Assembly: GCA_017694995.1 (NCBI GenBank) | Contig: JADIMB010000130.1 | Coordinates: 1 to 40,949 of the forward strand | DNA: 40,949 nt | Origin: Candidatus Cryptobacteroides faecavium | GTDB taxonomy: Bacteria > Bacteroidota > Bacteroidia > Bacteroidales > UBA932 | Direction: 5' to 3' | Shown here: positions 28,601-35,429 of the stretch, one piece after another | How the letters are laid out: each line of letters opens with the position of its first letter | How positions within the stretch are numbered: the first letter of the stretch is position 1 | Position numbers and translations under genes: made by a program | Notes under the pieces: model-generated | What the model saw: the letters and a program-made list of their open reading frames with translations, nothing else | What the model was told of the DNA's origin: nothing | Database searches by the model: none

Positions 28601-28973
28601 CCACCGACCCTGTCACATATCTTGGCGGCACCTTGAGGTTCTCTGCACTCCTGAATTTACTGAGCAGGGCATTGAAGGTGTCGCCTTCCTCGCGGAAAGA
28701 GACGCTCGAACTCAATGTAGTGCTGTATCCCACATGGAAAGCGTCCAGTGTCCCGTCCGCCGGGGCCACAATCACGGTGCCGGGGGTGGCCCCGATGAAC
28801 ATTTCATCGAATACGAGTTCGTCTCCGATGTACTGCTGCGGGACATAGAGGAGTCCTTCTCCTGCGGACTGTCCGGATACGGGCCAGAGCCAAGGCTCCG
28901 GTGACGGTTCTGCGCTAAGGGTGAGGGGCGCCAGGAGGGCGATGGCCGCGGCGCAAAGATGTACAGTTTTCAT
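25656..28973 (-). CDS. Fusion protein: M23-like domain, S41 peptidase, membrane helix and TlpA-like lipoprotein
   Basis: The ATG at 28973 gives 1105 residues and a standard signal peptide (MKTVHLCAAAIALLAPLTLS); upstream in-frame codons look non-coding. Parts in order: a degenerate M23/LytM-like domain (about 60-195, PHICIS with H171, second His replaced by C173); an S41 tail-specific-protease domain (about 210-665, TDETSISAATIF with S565 as probable nucleophile); a membrane helix (about 689-709) followed by RRRKN; then MMLCLALLLPLAGC (722-735), a full lipoprotein signal; and a DUF4369/TlpA-type thiol-disulfide oxidoreductase ending in a thioredoxin domain (FWAHWCGPC, C1008 and C1011). No stop separates the halves. 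This is two ordinary genes fused, or one processed precursor. Confidence 0.82.
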   Translation of the reverse strand: MKTVHLCAAAIALLAPLTLSAEPSPEPWLWPVSGQSAGEGLLYVPQQYIGDELVFDEMFIGATPGTVIVAPADGTLDAFHVGYSTTLSSSVSFREEGDTFNALLSKFRSAENLKVPPRYVTGSVGITLPDGRKIWLQGIEGDVKFKTGMKISRGDTLGVSGWAYKGIAEPHICISVSTRKGTSDDPMTPFGLETTFEAPGEFKIPETLTAEQAAEDFGILMDSYREAYPSLYDVVSWEELAAFDSLKREEMKDGCTYWDFRRIVGESAALVHDSHLAVKTPYPDTGQDNRMPNIFPGKIGDSLVVVRVVPGYEKYLRKRIVSINGVPAQERIKELGEYITGGYDADSRSYLDFVMAVAWNYYFADSPKELKTLGITHFVFSDGEELHDKPIPQRQFIRKGWTPKTTLDLDYVHREYVKYRESPYVFDILNDSTAYFGLSTFDLDDMQVEAMADSVKKYSHYPYMVIDMRNNAGGDVEVIDRLLGWFLDKPSVPLDGYAKVNKTGGFGCFKWSLNYSPDMEIFPEFVPEEGKDGFYSRGESKVIMPDSLLNYTGKLYVLTDETSISAATIFPATLVRNHRAVTVGRETRSGYHFMTALKFADIRLPNSGIVVRIPLVKEVFDETVTERTPEGRGLLPDYPVPLSYEEVFTAENDIVLEHALDLIAEGRYLGDNPFAEADALKAEKGGGRTLAVVIAAAAVCLAVLAVVLLRRRKNLRGTAGTMMLCLALLLPLAGCSGNKGVYTVNGNVRTLPDSTCLLLYRLTDDGYLSAVDTAYSLSGRFTLSCPLDSAAEMTLLSRDLNSMLLTLYAEPGKTASVSGSDNFLFTWNVRSNVPLQKEAERYKDNVRAEYRRLQMLDAREDSIYTELGKNPGVPFDTAAVRRQAAAIEHEADSLDFVIYDRTLDLLGKSSVSDIYFDRLSDIAMMIGYYPDKYGALRGKALDRYGRLPDGYRDCPEGKEMYQYLSVEKRVKPGDRFVDGEFADIGGGTRTISSFLGKYVLLDFWAHWCGPCLRSIPELKAIHEEFGDRLDIVSLSEDPEERWKQASAEHGIVWANLNYSGNVAFKLTYGVSGIPAYFLISSDGLIVDAWSGYFEGVIREHIGKFL

Positions 28974-28992
28974 AAGCGGCTTGTTTTCTGTA

Positions 28993-29023
28993 CAATTATA
29001 ATGTTTATCCTCCACATTTCCAA
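28993..29023 (-). promoter_or_regulatory. Candidate promoter of the S41/TlpA fusion gene
   Basis: On the minus strand TTGG (29020-29023) is followed after 19 bases by TATAATTG (28993-29000), one mismatch from TAnnTTTG. The ATG at 28973 is about 20 bases further on. Confidence 0.45.
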
Positions 29024-29113
29024 GGTCTTTCCAGCTTCTCCCCACATCCGCAACAGCACGGAACCCAATACATGGCAGCCAGGCCCGTCAGGGCCGCACC
29101 GGAGCGTCAGCGA

Positions 29114-29131
29114 GGTTCCCGGCCGGGAACC
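29114..29131. repeat. Perfect 18-bp palindrome in the divergent intergenic region
   Basis: GGTTCCCGGCCGGGAACC is fully self-complementary with no loop. It lies in the gap between the divergent S41/TlpA fusion gene and dusB. It could be an operator for a dimeric regulator, a methylation target or a chance GC palindrome. A small GGCCC/GGGCC stem is also present at 29082-29095. Confidence 0.5.
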
Positions 29132-29223
29132 GAAGCAGCGCAGGTGCCGGCGGAACACTACATTGACCGAAATAGGCAACAAAAGCACACCACTTTGAAT
29201 ATCAAGAGATTATCCAAACCGAT

Positions 29224-29263
29224 ATTCTCCCAGTCCCGTCCTGAAACACTGGACTGGGAGAAT
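29224..29263. repeat. Perfect 13-bp inverted repeat
   Basis: ATTCTCCCAGTCC (29224-29236) and GGACTGGGAGAAT (29251-29263) pair without mismatch around a 14-base loop. Neither strand has a T tract after it, so it does not look like an intrinsic terminator. It lies about 80 bases upstream of the dusB promoter. Otherwise the 434 bases between 28974 and 29407 contain only promoter-like sites and the palindrome at 29114-29131. Confidence 0.55.
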
Positions 29264-29345
29264 GCAAATAAAGCCAACTAATTGACATTGAGAAAAATAT
29301 GTAAAAATCACCTCGGAAGGTTATAACACAGTGACAGTATTTTAG

Positions 29346-29353
29346 TATTTTTG
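29346..29353 (+). promoter_or_regulatory. dusB -7 element
   Basis: TATTTTTG matches TAnnTTTG fully, about 55 bases before the dusB ATG. No clear -33 TTTG is present 19-20 bases upstream. The leader holds a short GCCGGC-AAGA-GCCGGC stem-loop at 29364-29379. Confidence 0.5.
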
Positions 29354-29407
29354 CGGCAGAATTGCCGGCAAGAGCCGGCCAGGAAATAATCCAGACACTG
29401 CATCCAG

Positions 29408-30442
29408 ATGAAGATAGGCAACATAGACCTCGGCGACAAGCCCCTTTTCCTCGCTCCGATGGAGGATGTGACAGACGCATCCTTCCGCTTCGTGTGCAAG
29501 AAATTCGGCGCGGACATGATGTACACGGAATTCATATCATCCGACGGGCTGATACGTGACGCGAAGAAGTCCCTCGCCAAGCTCGTGACCTATGACTACG
29601 AGGCCCCGATAGGCATCCAGATATACGGCAACATCCCCGAGGCCATGGTGGACGCCGCCAGGATGGCGGAAGACGCGGCCCGCATCGCGGGAGGGCACGG
29701 GGCAGACCTGGTGGACATAAATTTCGGCTGCCCGGTCAGCAAGATAGCCAGGCGCGGGGCTGGGTCCGGGATGATGAAGGAACCGGACAAGATGGTCCAG
29801 ATCACCCGCATGGTGGTGGACGCGGTGAAGCTGCCAGTCACCGTAAAGACCCGCCTGGGCTGGGACGAAAACTCGAAAATCATCGTGGAGCTCGCCGAGC
29901 GTCTGCAGGATGCGGGCATACAGGCACTTACCGTACACGGACGGACACGCTGCCAGATGTACACCGGAGAAGCCGACTGGACCCTGATAGGGAAAATCAA
30001 GGAGAACCCCCGCATGCACATCCCGATAATAGGCAACGGGGACATCAACTCCCCGCAGAAAGCCGGGGAGGCGTTCGACCGCTACGGTGTGGACGGCATC
30101 ATGATAGGCAGGGCCACATACGGGCATCCGTGGATTTTCCGGGAAATAAAGCATTACCTGCAGACCGGGGAAATACTGCCGCAGATGGGAGTGCGGGAGC
30201 GTGTGGCACTGGCCAAGGAGCACCTGTCCAAATCCCTGGAGTTCAAGGGCGAAAGGGTAGGTGTACTGGAGATGCGCCGCCACCTTTCATGCTACTTCAA
30301 GGGCCTTCCGGACTTCAAGGAGACCCGCCTGAAACTCGTAACCCTCAACGACCCCCAGGAGATATATGCCACTCTCGATTATGTGGCAGACCGCTGGGGA
30401 GATGCCGACGCCCCTGCCGCCGTATCCGTTTACGGGCAATGA
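29408..30442 (+). CDS. dusB: tRNA-dihydrouridine synthase
   Basis: Predicted 344 residues. FMN-binding TIM-barrel motifs are all present: FLAPMEDVTDASFR (14-27), DINFGCPVSKIARRGAGSGMM with the catalytic C108, VTVKTRLGWD, LTVHGRTRCQMYTGEADW, PIIGNGDI and GIMIGRATYGHPWIF. The enzyme reduces uridines in tRNA D-loops using NADPH. The dusB symbol is given on overall similarity to the bacterial DusB group; Bacteroidetes often carry a single Dus enzyme. It is transcribed alone on the plus strand from its own promoter. A partial echo of its 3' end occurs about 150 bases downstream. Confidence 0.93.
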   Translation: MKIGNIDLGDKPLFLAPMEDVTDASFRFVCKKFGADMMYTEFISSDGLIRDAKKSLAKLVTYDYEAPIGIQIYGNIPEAMVDAARMAEDAARIAGGHGADLVDINFGCPVSKIARRGAGSGMMKEPDKMVQITRMVVDAVKLPVTVKTRLGWDENSKIIVELAERLQDAGIQALTVHGRTRCQMYTGEADWTLIGKIKENPRMHIPIIGNGDINSPQKAGEAFDRYGVDGIMIGRATYGHPWIFREIKHYLQTGEILPQMGVRERVALAKEHLSKSLEFKGERVGVLEMRRHLSCYFKGLPDFKETRLKLVTLNDPQEIYATLDYVADRWGDADAPAAVSVYGQ

Positions 30443-30554
30443 TCCGGCCTGTCATTCATGACTTTCTCGATATATATCACTCCATATCCTCCGGGAGACA
30501 GCACTGTCTCTGACAGTAAAGATAAATATTTTTAAATGACTTCCAACAGGTAAA

Positions 30555-30613
30555 GGCAGACGGAACTGCCGCCGTATCCGTCTATGACAGAGCGGAATAT
30601 TTCTGAATATGCC
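30555..30613. repeat. Echoes of the dusB and ATPase gene ends
   Basis: Within the 362-base gap after dusB, CTGCCGCCGTATCCGT (30566-30581) repeats the last codons of dusB, with the following codons differing mainly at synonymous positions. Next to it, 30591-30613 repeats 22 of 23 bases of the 3' coding end of the ATPase gene (30830-30852). The order suggests a duplication or insertion scar. A weak GAGACAG/CTGTCTC stem is at 30495-30510. Confidence 0.5.
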
Positions 30614-30618
30614 CAAAT

Positions 30619-30756
30619 CTACAGTCTCGATTTCTCTTCGAATGCCCTCCGGCGCTCTTCAACCGTAATATGATTAATCAAAACCATTGATATATACGGT
30701 ATCCATAAAATTGTGCAGATTTGAAGTACAACCGCAAAATTACGACAATAATTCAT
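30619..30756 (-). CDS. Possible 45-residue membrane protein
   Basis: ATG at 30756 to TAG at 30619 encodes MNYCRNFAVVLQICTILWIP, a hydrophobic stretch continuing to about residue 28, and then a charged tail (EERRRAFEEKSRL). One membrane helix is likely. It follows the ATPase gene by 48 bases on the same strand and could be co-transcribed. I do not recognise a family. Its short length makes chance possible, and base use is AT-rich like the ATPase gene. Confidence 0.3.
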   Translation of the reverse strand: MNYCRNFAVVLQICTILWIPYISMVLINHITVEERRRAFEEKSRL

Positions 30757-30804
30757 TTGTCAAAATGCCAGAAGAATATATCCGTATATCTGGCCACGGC
30801 TCTT

Positions 30805-32010
30805 TCAATACAGAAAGCCGAAAGCCCATAGCGGAATTTTTCTGAATATGCCTGAATCGATATCATCTGCTGCTATATACCCGTTTTCAGAATCCTTAAT
30901 CTGGCTGAAATCTTTATCCCTGCCTCCGACCTCTATGATGTATTTCCTGTCTATACGGAAATCTCCTGTTTTCATCCCACCGTATTCCACCATATGTCCG
31001 GCAGACGCAAGCTGGTTGCAGAAAAAAGTTTCCCGGACTGTCCCTTTTTCAGGGACTTCCGGAGAAAGGACATGCAGAAGATTGGAATTGTCCATAAGGA
31101 TTTTGTCCGGCTTCTGCAAGTCGCTTGTAGTGGCGAGATCGGTAAACAGCCTTCTTATTATTTTTGCCTCTTCCAGATTCTTGAGATATTTCAGTGTCGT
31201 CAGACGTTGGATACCGATATTTCTTGAAATCTTCGCTATATCCACTTCAAATGGGACGAGTCCGGAAATAATCTGGAGCAATGCCTTGATTTTCCTGGTA
31301 TTGCCTGGTTCTATATTTCTCTGGGCCGTCAATTCCGTGTCAATAATATAATTTATGACATTCTCCACGCGGGAACTATATGTAATTCTGTCTTCAAAAT
31401 AGAAAGGATAATATCCGGTCCTGAGGTATTGGCTGAAGTGCTCAAGCGGATGGCATTTCCGCTTTATTTCATTGCAGAAGACAGCTGCATTCTGCAGCAG
31501 ATTTTCAAGGCTTGTCGGAACGAAATCAAGACCTGTCGTAAAACACAGATATTCCCGGAATGACATTCCGGGCATTTCATATTCTACCATCCTCCTTGAC
31601 AAATCCGCTTTCCCGTTATTGATTTCCAGTAATGAACTGCCGCTAACAACTACATTTAGATCCCTGTACAAGTCGTATATCTCTTTCAGTTCCTTACTCC
31701 AGCCATCGTATTTATGGATTTCATCTATAAAAAGATGCTTCCCTCCCATTTTCACAAACTGATCTGCCATGTCGGTCAGGGTGTGTGTGGAAAAATAACC
31801 GGTATCTGCGGAACAATACAATACATGTCTGTCCCCGTCCGCAAAATCTGTCTTGATTTTTTGTAGTATCAATGTGGATTTACCTACTCCCTTCGGTCCT
31901 TTGATACATATGAGCCTGCTATGCCAGTCTATAGTGTACATGAAATTCCGTATGAAATCCATCGGAACAATATTCAGATATTCATCGTGGCGTTCAAAAA
32001 GTTTTTCCAT
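30805..32010 (-). CDS. AAA/DUF4143-type ATPase
   Basis: Predicted 401 residues. The N-terminal AAA_14-like domain has Walker A GPKGVGKST (38-46), Walker B HLFIDEIHKY (D96, E97) and a sensor-like VVVSGSSLLE. The C-terminal part has the DUF4143 pattern: winged-helix region (ISRNIGIQRLTTLKYLKNLEEAKII) and a nuclease-like ending (FFCNQLASAGHMVEYGG, IEVGGRDKDF). Such ATPases are widespread in Bacteroidetes, often strain-variable, and their role is not settled. The gene is more AT-rich than neighbours and has a strong AGGAGG site 2-3 bases before ATG, which is unusual here. Both suggest horizontal acquisition between dusB and lpxK. Confidence 0.85.
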   Translation of the reverse strand: MEKLFERHDEYLNIVPMDFIRNFMYTIDWHSRLICIKGPKGVGKSTLILQKIKTDFADGDRHVLYCSADTGYFSTHTLTDMADQFVKMGGKHLFIDEIHKYDGWSKELKEIYDLYRDLNVVVSGSSLLEINNGKADLSRRMVEYEMPGMSFREYLCFTTGLDFVPTSLENLLQNAAVFCNEIKRKCHPLEHFSQYLRTGYYPFYFEDRITYSSRVENVINYIIDTELTAQRNIEPGNTRKIKALLQIISGLVPFEVDIAKISRNIGIQRLTTLKYLKNLEEAKIIRRLFTDLATTSDLQKPDKILMDNSNLLHVLSPEVPEKGTVRETFFCNQLASAGHMVEYGGMKTGDFRIDRKYIIEVGGRDKDFSQIKDSENGYIAADDIDSGIFRKIPLWAFGFLY

Positions 32011-32012
32011 AA

Positions 32013-32062
32013 CCTCCTATGTTTTACAAGACCAAAGATAAGTGTTTTCTATAAAAAACAAA
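32013..32062 (-). promoter_or_regulatory. ATPase gene promoter and ribosome binding site
   Basis: On the minus strand TTTG is followed after 18 bases by TATCTTTG (32033-32040), a full TAnnTTTG match, then by AGGAGG (32013-32018) just before the ATG at 32010. A strong Shine-Dalgarno sequence is uncommon in this window. Confidence 0.55.
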
Positions 32063-32133
32063 AAATGCATAAAATTGTTTTTCAAAAAAAACGACTCGGC
32101 TGTCCTTTTGTTCGCCCGGCAATTGCAAACAGG

Positions 32134-32165
32134 TTTGTATTACAGTCGGCTTCTGCGTATATTTG
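32134..32165 (+). promoter_or_regulatory. lpxK promoter
   Basis: TTTG (32134-32137), a 20-base spacer and TATATTTG (32158-32165) match the Bacteroidetes -33/-7 consensus at all defined positions. The ATG follows 20 bases later at 32186. Confidence 0.75.
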
Positions 32166-32185
32166 CGCTCAAAATCTGATGCACA

Positions 32186-33322
32186 ATGGTTGATAAGTTC
32201 ATTCTTGCGCCGTATTATCTGACGCTGAAATTCAGAAACTTCCTGTATGACAAAGGATTGAAGAAGAGCTGCCGGGCGGGGATCCCTACTGTTTCGGTGG
32301 GGAACGTGACGGTAGGCGGGACAGGCAAGACACCTCATACCGAAATGCTGGTAAGGATGCTTCTTCAGCACGGATACTGGTCGGACAAGAAGATAGCGGT
32401 CCTGTCAAGGGGGTACAGGCGCAAGACAAAAGGGTTCCAGCAGGTGACTCCTGATGGGACTGCAGCCGACTTCGGGGACGAACCTCTCCAGATAAAGAGG
32501 AAATTCCCGCAGGTGACAGTGGCGGTAGACAAAGACCGCATCCAGGGCTGCGGCTTCCTGGCGCATCCGGAAAAGCTGGCGTCATCAAAGAAGGCCAGGC
32601 GGTGCATTGACAAGGACATCATGCCGCAGGACCTGGTAATCCTTGACGACGCATTCCAGTACCGCAGGCTCACCCCGTCCGTGTCGGTCGTGCTGATGGA
32701 CTACAGCCGTCCCGTATTCAAAGACCACCTCCTGCCCGCAGGCAGGCTCCGCGACCTGCCCGAGAGGATCTTCAAGGCCGACATGATGATAGTGACCAAG
32801 TGTCCCGCATACCTTGAAGCCGGAGACAAGGCCGTCTATGCCGCAGAGACACTCGGCATGAAGGGATACGACCCGGAAACCTGCACGGCAACCACCCCTG
32901 CAGGAGAAAGGAAGCACATATTCTTCACCCGAATAAAATATTGTGACATAGAGACTTTCTTTCCGGAAGGAGAGCACCGGTTCGCATATGCGAAACAGGC
33001 CATCCTCCTGACAGGGATAGCCAACGACAAGCCTCTGGCCATGTACCTGAGCGACACGTACAAGATAGTGAGGAAACTGTCGTTCCCCGACCATCACAGT
33101 TTCTCCGACGCAGATATCAGGAGCATAGAAAAAGCAGCCCTGGCCCATCCCACGGCAGTGATCATCACTACAGAAAAGGACAGCCAGAGACTGCTGGACT
33201 GCAAAAACATACCCGGTACACTCCGGCAGAGGATGTTCCGGATACCCATCACCGTGGACTTCCTGTCAGAGGAGGAACGCTCCTGCTTCACTTCTGCCCT
33301 GGATGCTGCTCTCCAAGGATAG
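32186..33322 (+). CDS. lpxK: Tetraacyldisaccharide 4'-kinase (lipid A synthesis)
   Basis: Predicted 378 residues. It has the LpxK hallmarks: an N-terminal hydrophobic/amphipathic segment (FILAPYYLTLKFRNFLY), the P-loop VGNVTVGGTGKTPHTEML (38-55), VLSRGYRRKTKG, GDEPLQIKRKF, and LDDAFQYRRL (DDxFQxR). It also has HLLPAGRLRDLPE and a C-terminal IITTEKD motif. The enzyme phosphorylates the 4' position of the lipid A disaccharide at the inner membrane. DDAFQYRR replaces the more common DDGFQHRR, which is a mild variation. The 3' end overlaps the convergent DAHP synthase gene by 35 bases. Confidence 0.95.
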   Translation: MVDKFILAPYYLTLKFRNFLYDKGLKKSCRAGIPTVSVGNVTVGGTGKTPHTEMLVRMLLQHGYWSDKKIAVLSRGYRRKTKGFQQVTPDGTAADFGDEPLQIKRKFPQVTVAVDKDRIQGCGFLAHPEKLASSKKARRCIDKDIMPQDLVILDDAFQYRRLTPSVSVVLMDYSRPVFKDHLLPAGRLRDLPERIFKADMMIVTKCPAYLEAGDKAVYAAETLGMKGYDPETCTATTPAGERKHIFFTRIKYCDIETFFPEGEHRFAYAKQAILLTGIANDKPLAMYLSDTYKIVRKLSFPDHHSFSDADIRSIEKAALAHPTAVIITTEKDSQRLLDCKNIPGTLRQRMFRIPITVDFLSEEERSCFTSALDAALQG

Positions 33323-34394
33323 CATTCTGCTCGCTGACAGAAGCGTCATGTATGGCATTGAAAAGAGTGGTGACGAACTTCTCTGAAAGCCCGTATTCCG
33401 CCCCTTTCGCAATCACCTTCTCGAGAAGCGAATCCCAGCGCGATGTCTGGAGGATGGCTATGTTGTTCTTTTTCTTGTACTCACCTATCTGCCTGCTTAT
33501 CTTCATCCTTGAGGCCAGAGTGTAGAGTATGCTCTCGTCAATGACATCTATCTTCGCCCTCAGCTGGTCTATATTCTCCTTGTATTCAGGGCTGTCCGAG
33601 TCAGACTTGCGGACCACGAGCTGGCCGAGCATCAGGCCCAGGGCCTCGGGGGTGAGCTGCTGCCTGGCATCGCTCAGGGCGCATGAAGGGTCGCAGTGGG
33701 TCTCTATCATCAGGCCGTCAAGCCCCAGGTCCAGCGACCGCTGGGAAATCTCCTCAATATACTCCGTACAGCCTGCCATATGGCTCGGGTCACAGAAAAA
33801 CGGCAGCTGCGGGTAGCGGCTTCTGAGCTCGATGACGATCTGCCACTCCGGAGAATTCCTGTATTTTATCTTGTCAAAGGTGGAGAACCCGCGGTGGATA
33901 ACTCCTATCTTCCTGATACCGGCCTGGTTGAGACGCTCCAGCGCCCCGATCCACAGATCAAGGTCCGGACTTACGGGGTTCTTCACAAGCACCGGTATGT
34001 CCACATCCCTCAACGCCTCGGCGATTTCCTGCACAAGGAACGGGTTGGCGGTAGTCCTCGCCCCGAGCCAGACCATATCCACCCCGTATTTAAGGCAGTC
34101 GAACACGTGCCTTTCACTCGCCACCTCCGTACATACCTTCATCCCCAGCTCGTTCTTTACCCGCTGCATCCACTTCAAGCCAGGTGCACCGACCCCCTCA
34201 AAGGTATTGGGATGGGTGCGGGGCTTCCAGATTCCGGCACGGAACACATTGACACCCAGGGTCTTGATTCTTCTTGCCGTTTCCATTACCTGTATCTCCG
34301 ACTCGGCACTGCACGGTCCGGCTATCACAAGAGGCTGCCCCTCGGGGAAAAGATTCCACTGGCTCAGAGGGGTTATTTCAAGTCTTCTTTCCAT
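33288..34394 (-). CDS. Bifunctional DAHP synthase / chorismate mutase
   Basis: Predicted 368 residues. Residues about 10-265 are a DAHP synthase of the KDPG-aldolase-like type (LVIAGPCSAES, FRAGIWKPRTHPNTFEG, GARTTANPFLVQEIAEAL, VLVKNPVSPDLDLWIGALER, PFFCDPSHMAG, GLMIETHCDPSCALSDARQQL). Residues about 275-360 form an AroQ-type chorismate mutase (IDQLRAKIDVIDESILYTLASRMKISRQIGEYKK). The first part joins phosphoenolpyruvate and erythrose 4-phosphate; the second makes prephenate, the substrate of the PheA and TyrA proteins encoded upstream. Fused mutase often gives prephenate feedback control. It has its own promoter-like block, so it may be transcribed separately from tyrA. Its 3' end overlaps that of lpxK. 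Confidence 0.93.
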   Translation of the reverse strand: MERRLEITPLSQWNLFPEGQPLVIAGPCSAESEIQVMETARRIKTLGVNVFRAGIWKPRTHPNTFEGVGAPGLKWMQRVKNELGMKVCTEVASERHVFDCLKYGVDMVWLGARTTANPFLVQEIAEALRDVDIPVLVKNPVSPDLDLWIGALERLNQAGIRKIGVIHRGFSTFDKIKYRNSPEWQIVIELRSRYPQLPFFCDPSHMAGCTEYIEEISQRSLDLGLDGLMIETHCDPSCALSDARQQLTPEALGLMLGQLVVRKSDSDSPEYKENIDQLRAKIDVIDESILYTLASRMKISRQIGEYKKKNNIAILQTSRWDSLLEKVIAKGAEYGLSEKFVTTLFNAIHDASVSEQNAILGEQHPGQK

Positions 34395-34412
34395 AGTTCT
34401 GTTGCATTTAAC

Positions 34413-34500
34413 GTCAATTCAGACGAATTATCTTTAATTACGTCAGATCAACAAATTTTTGTTTAATAATATTATCCTATAAATTTTGACGGGAATCCGT
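34413..34500 (-). promoter_or_regulatory. Upstream region of DAHP synthase gene sharing blocks with pheA
   Basis: A 23-base AT-rich block (34462-34484) matches the block before pheA (37715-37737) at 22 positions, and GACGGGAATCCGT (34488-34500) matches GACCGGAATCCGT (37756-37768). Nearer the gene, GTCAATTCAGACGAATTA resembles the block before pheA and GH29. The order of elements is the same before both aromatic genes, which suggests shared control or a duplicated promoter. Confidence 0.45.
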
Positions 34501-34510
34501 TGTGCCGCTG

Positions 34511-35368
34511 TCATTTGATAATCCGGCGGATCCTGTTGGCCTCAGTGATCAGCTCCCTTATCCCCTGTCTGTCCGAAGAGGCTATGGCATCCCGGAATGC
34601 CTGCATCTGCGTCATGTAGGTGTCAATGACATCAAGCAGGTTGTCCCTGTTCTGGGCCAGGATAGGGACCCACATGTCCGCGCTGCTCTTCGCCAGCCTG
34701 ACCGTCGAGGAAAATCCACCCGAGGCCAGGTCGAATATATGCCTGTCACTCCGTTCCTTCTTCAGGACCGTGAGGGCAAGCGCAAAAGATGTCACATGGG
34801 AAATGTGCGACACATAAGCGGCATGCATGTCATGATTGCACGCCTCCATATGTATAATCCTCATGTTCAATGCGTCATACAGCTCCTCCGCCACATCTGC
34901 GGCATCTCTGTCCGAGCTTCCGGCATCACATATCACGCACGCCTTGCCGTCGAAAAGCCCCGACATTGCTGCCCACGGGCCGGAATACTCGGTGCCTGCC
35001 ATCGGATGCGTGGCCACATACCGTCCGCGCATCGGATGCCCCTCCGCGGCCTTGACCATGCCTGACTTGGTGGAGCATACGTCTATCACTGTCTTCCGCT
35101 CCATCCCAGGCCTGCCAAGTATTTCAGGAAGCATCCTTGCTGCTTCACCGACAGGGACAGCCAGCACTATCACATCACTTCCTTCTGTACATTCCGCATA
35201 GGGCACCACTTCGTCCACAAGTCCTATCTGCCTGGCCGCGGCCGCATTGACCGGATCCGATTCCACCCCGCGGACCGAAGAGGCCACACCCCTGCGCCTC
35301 AGGTCTATGGCCATCGAGCCTCCGATGAGGCCGAGGCCGACAACCGTTATTGTATACTGCCGTTTCAT
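34511..35368 (-). CDS. tyrA: Prephenate dehydrogenase
   Basis: Predicted 285 residues. The N-terminal Rossmann domain shows VVGLGLIGGSMAIDLRRRG (9-27), DVIVLAVPVG, DVCSTKSGMV and ATHPMAGTEYSGP, all typical of TyrA. The helical C-terminal dimerisation domain contains ACNHDMHAAYVSHISHVTSFALA with the conserved His residues, and FDLASGGFSSTVRLAKSSADMW. It oxidises and decarboxylates prephenate to 4-hydroxyphenylpyruvate for tyrosine synthesis. No ACT or mutase domain is attached; the mutase is on the next gene. It is downstream of the aminotransferase gene, separated by 157 bases that contain a palindromic repeat element. Confidence 0.93.
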   Translation of the reverse strand: MKRQYTITVVGLGLIGGSMAIDLRRRGVASSVRGVESDPVNAAAARQIGLVDEVVPYAECTEGSDVIVLAVPVGEAARMLPEILGRPGMERKTVIDVCSTKSGMVKAAEGHPMRGRYVATHPMAGTEYSGPWAAMSGLFDGKACVICDAGSSDRDAADVAEELYDALNMRIIHMEACNHDMHAAYVSHISHVTSFALALTVLKKERSDRHIFDLASGGFSSTVRLAKSSADMWVPILAQNRDNLLDVIDTYMTQMQAFRDAIASSDRQGIRELITEANRIRRIIK

Positions 35369-35429
35369 ATATGTTTAAGTTTTATGCCTTTGCGCATTAT
35401 TATCCTGAAAATTCACCGTCAGTGCCTTT

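Noticed and set aside
27594..28904. 436-codon open frame on the plus strand
   Set aside because: It is fully antisense to the S41 domain, whose motifs are clear; no family pattern is visible and long antisense frames are expected in GC-rich genes.
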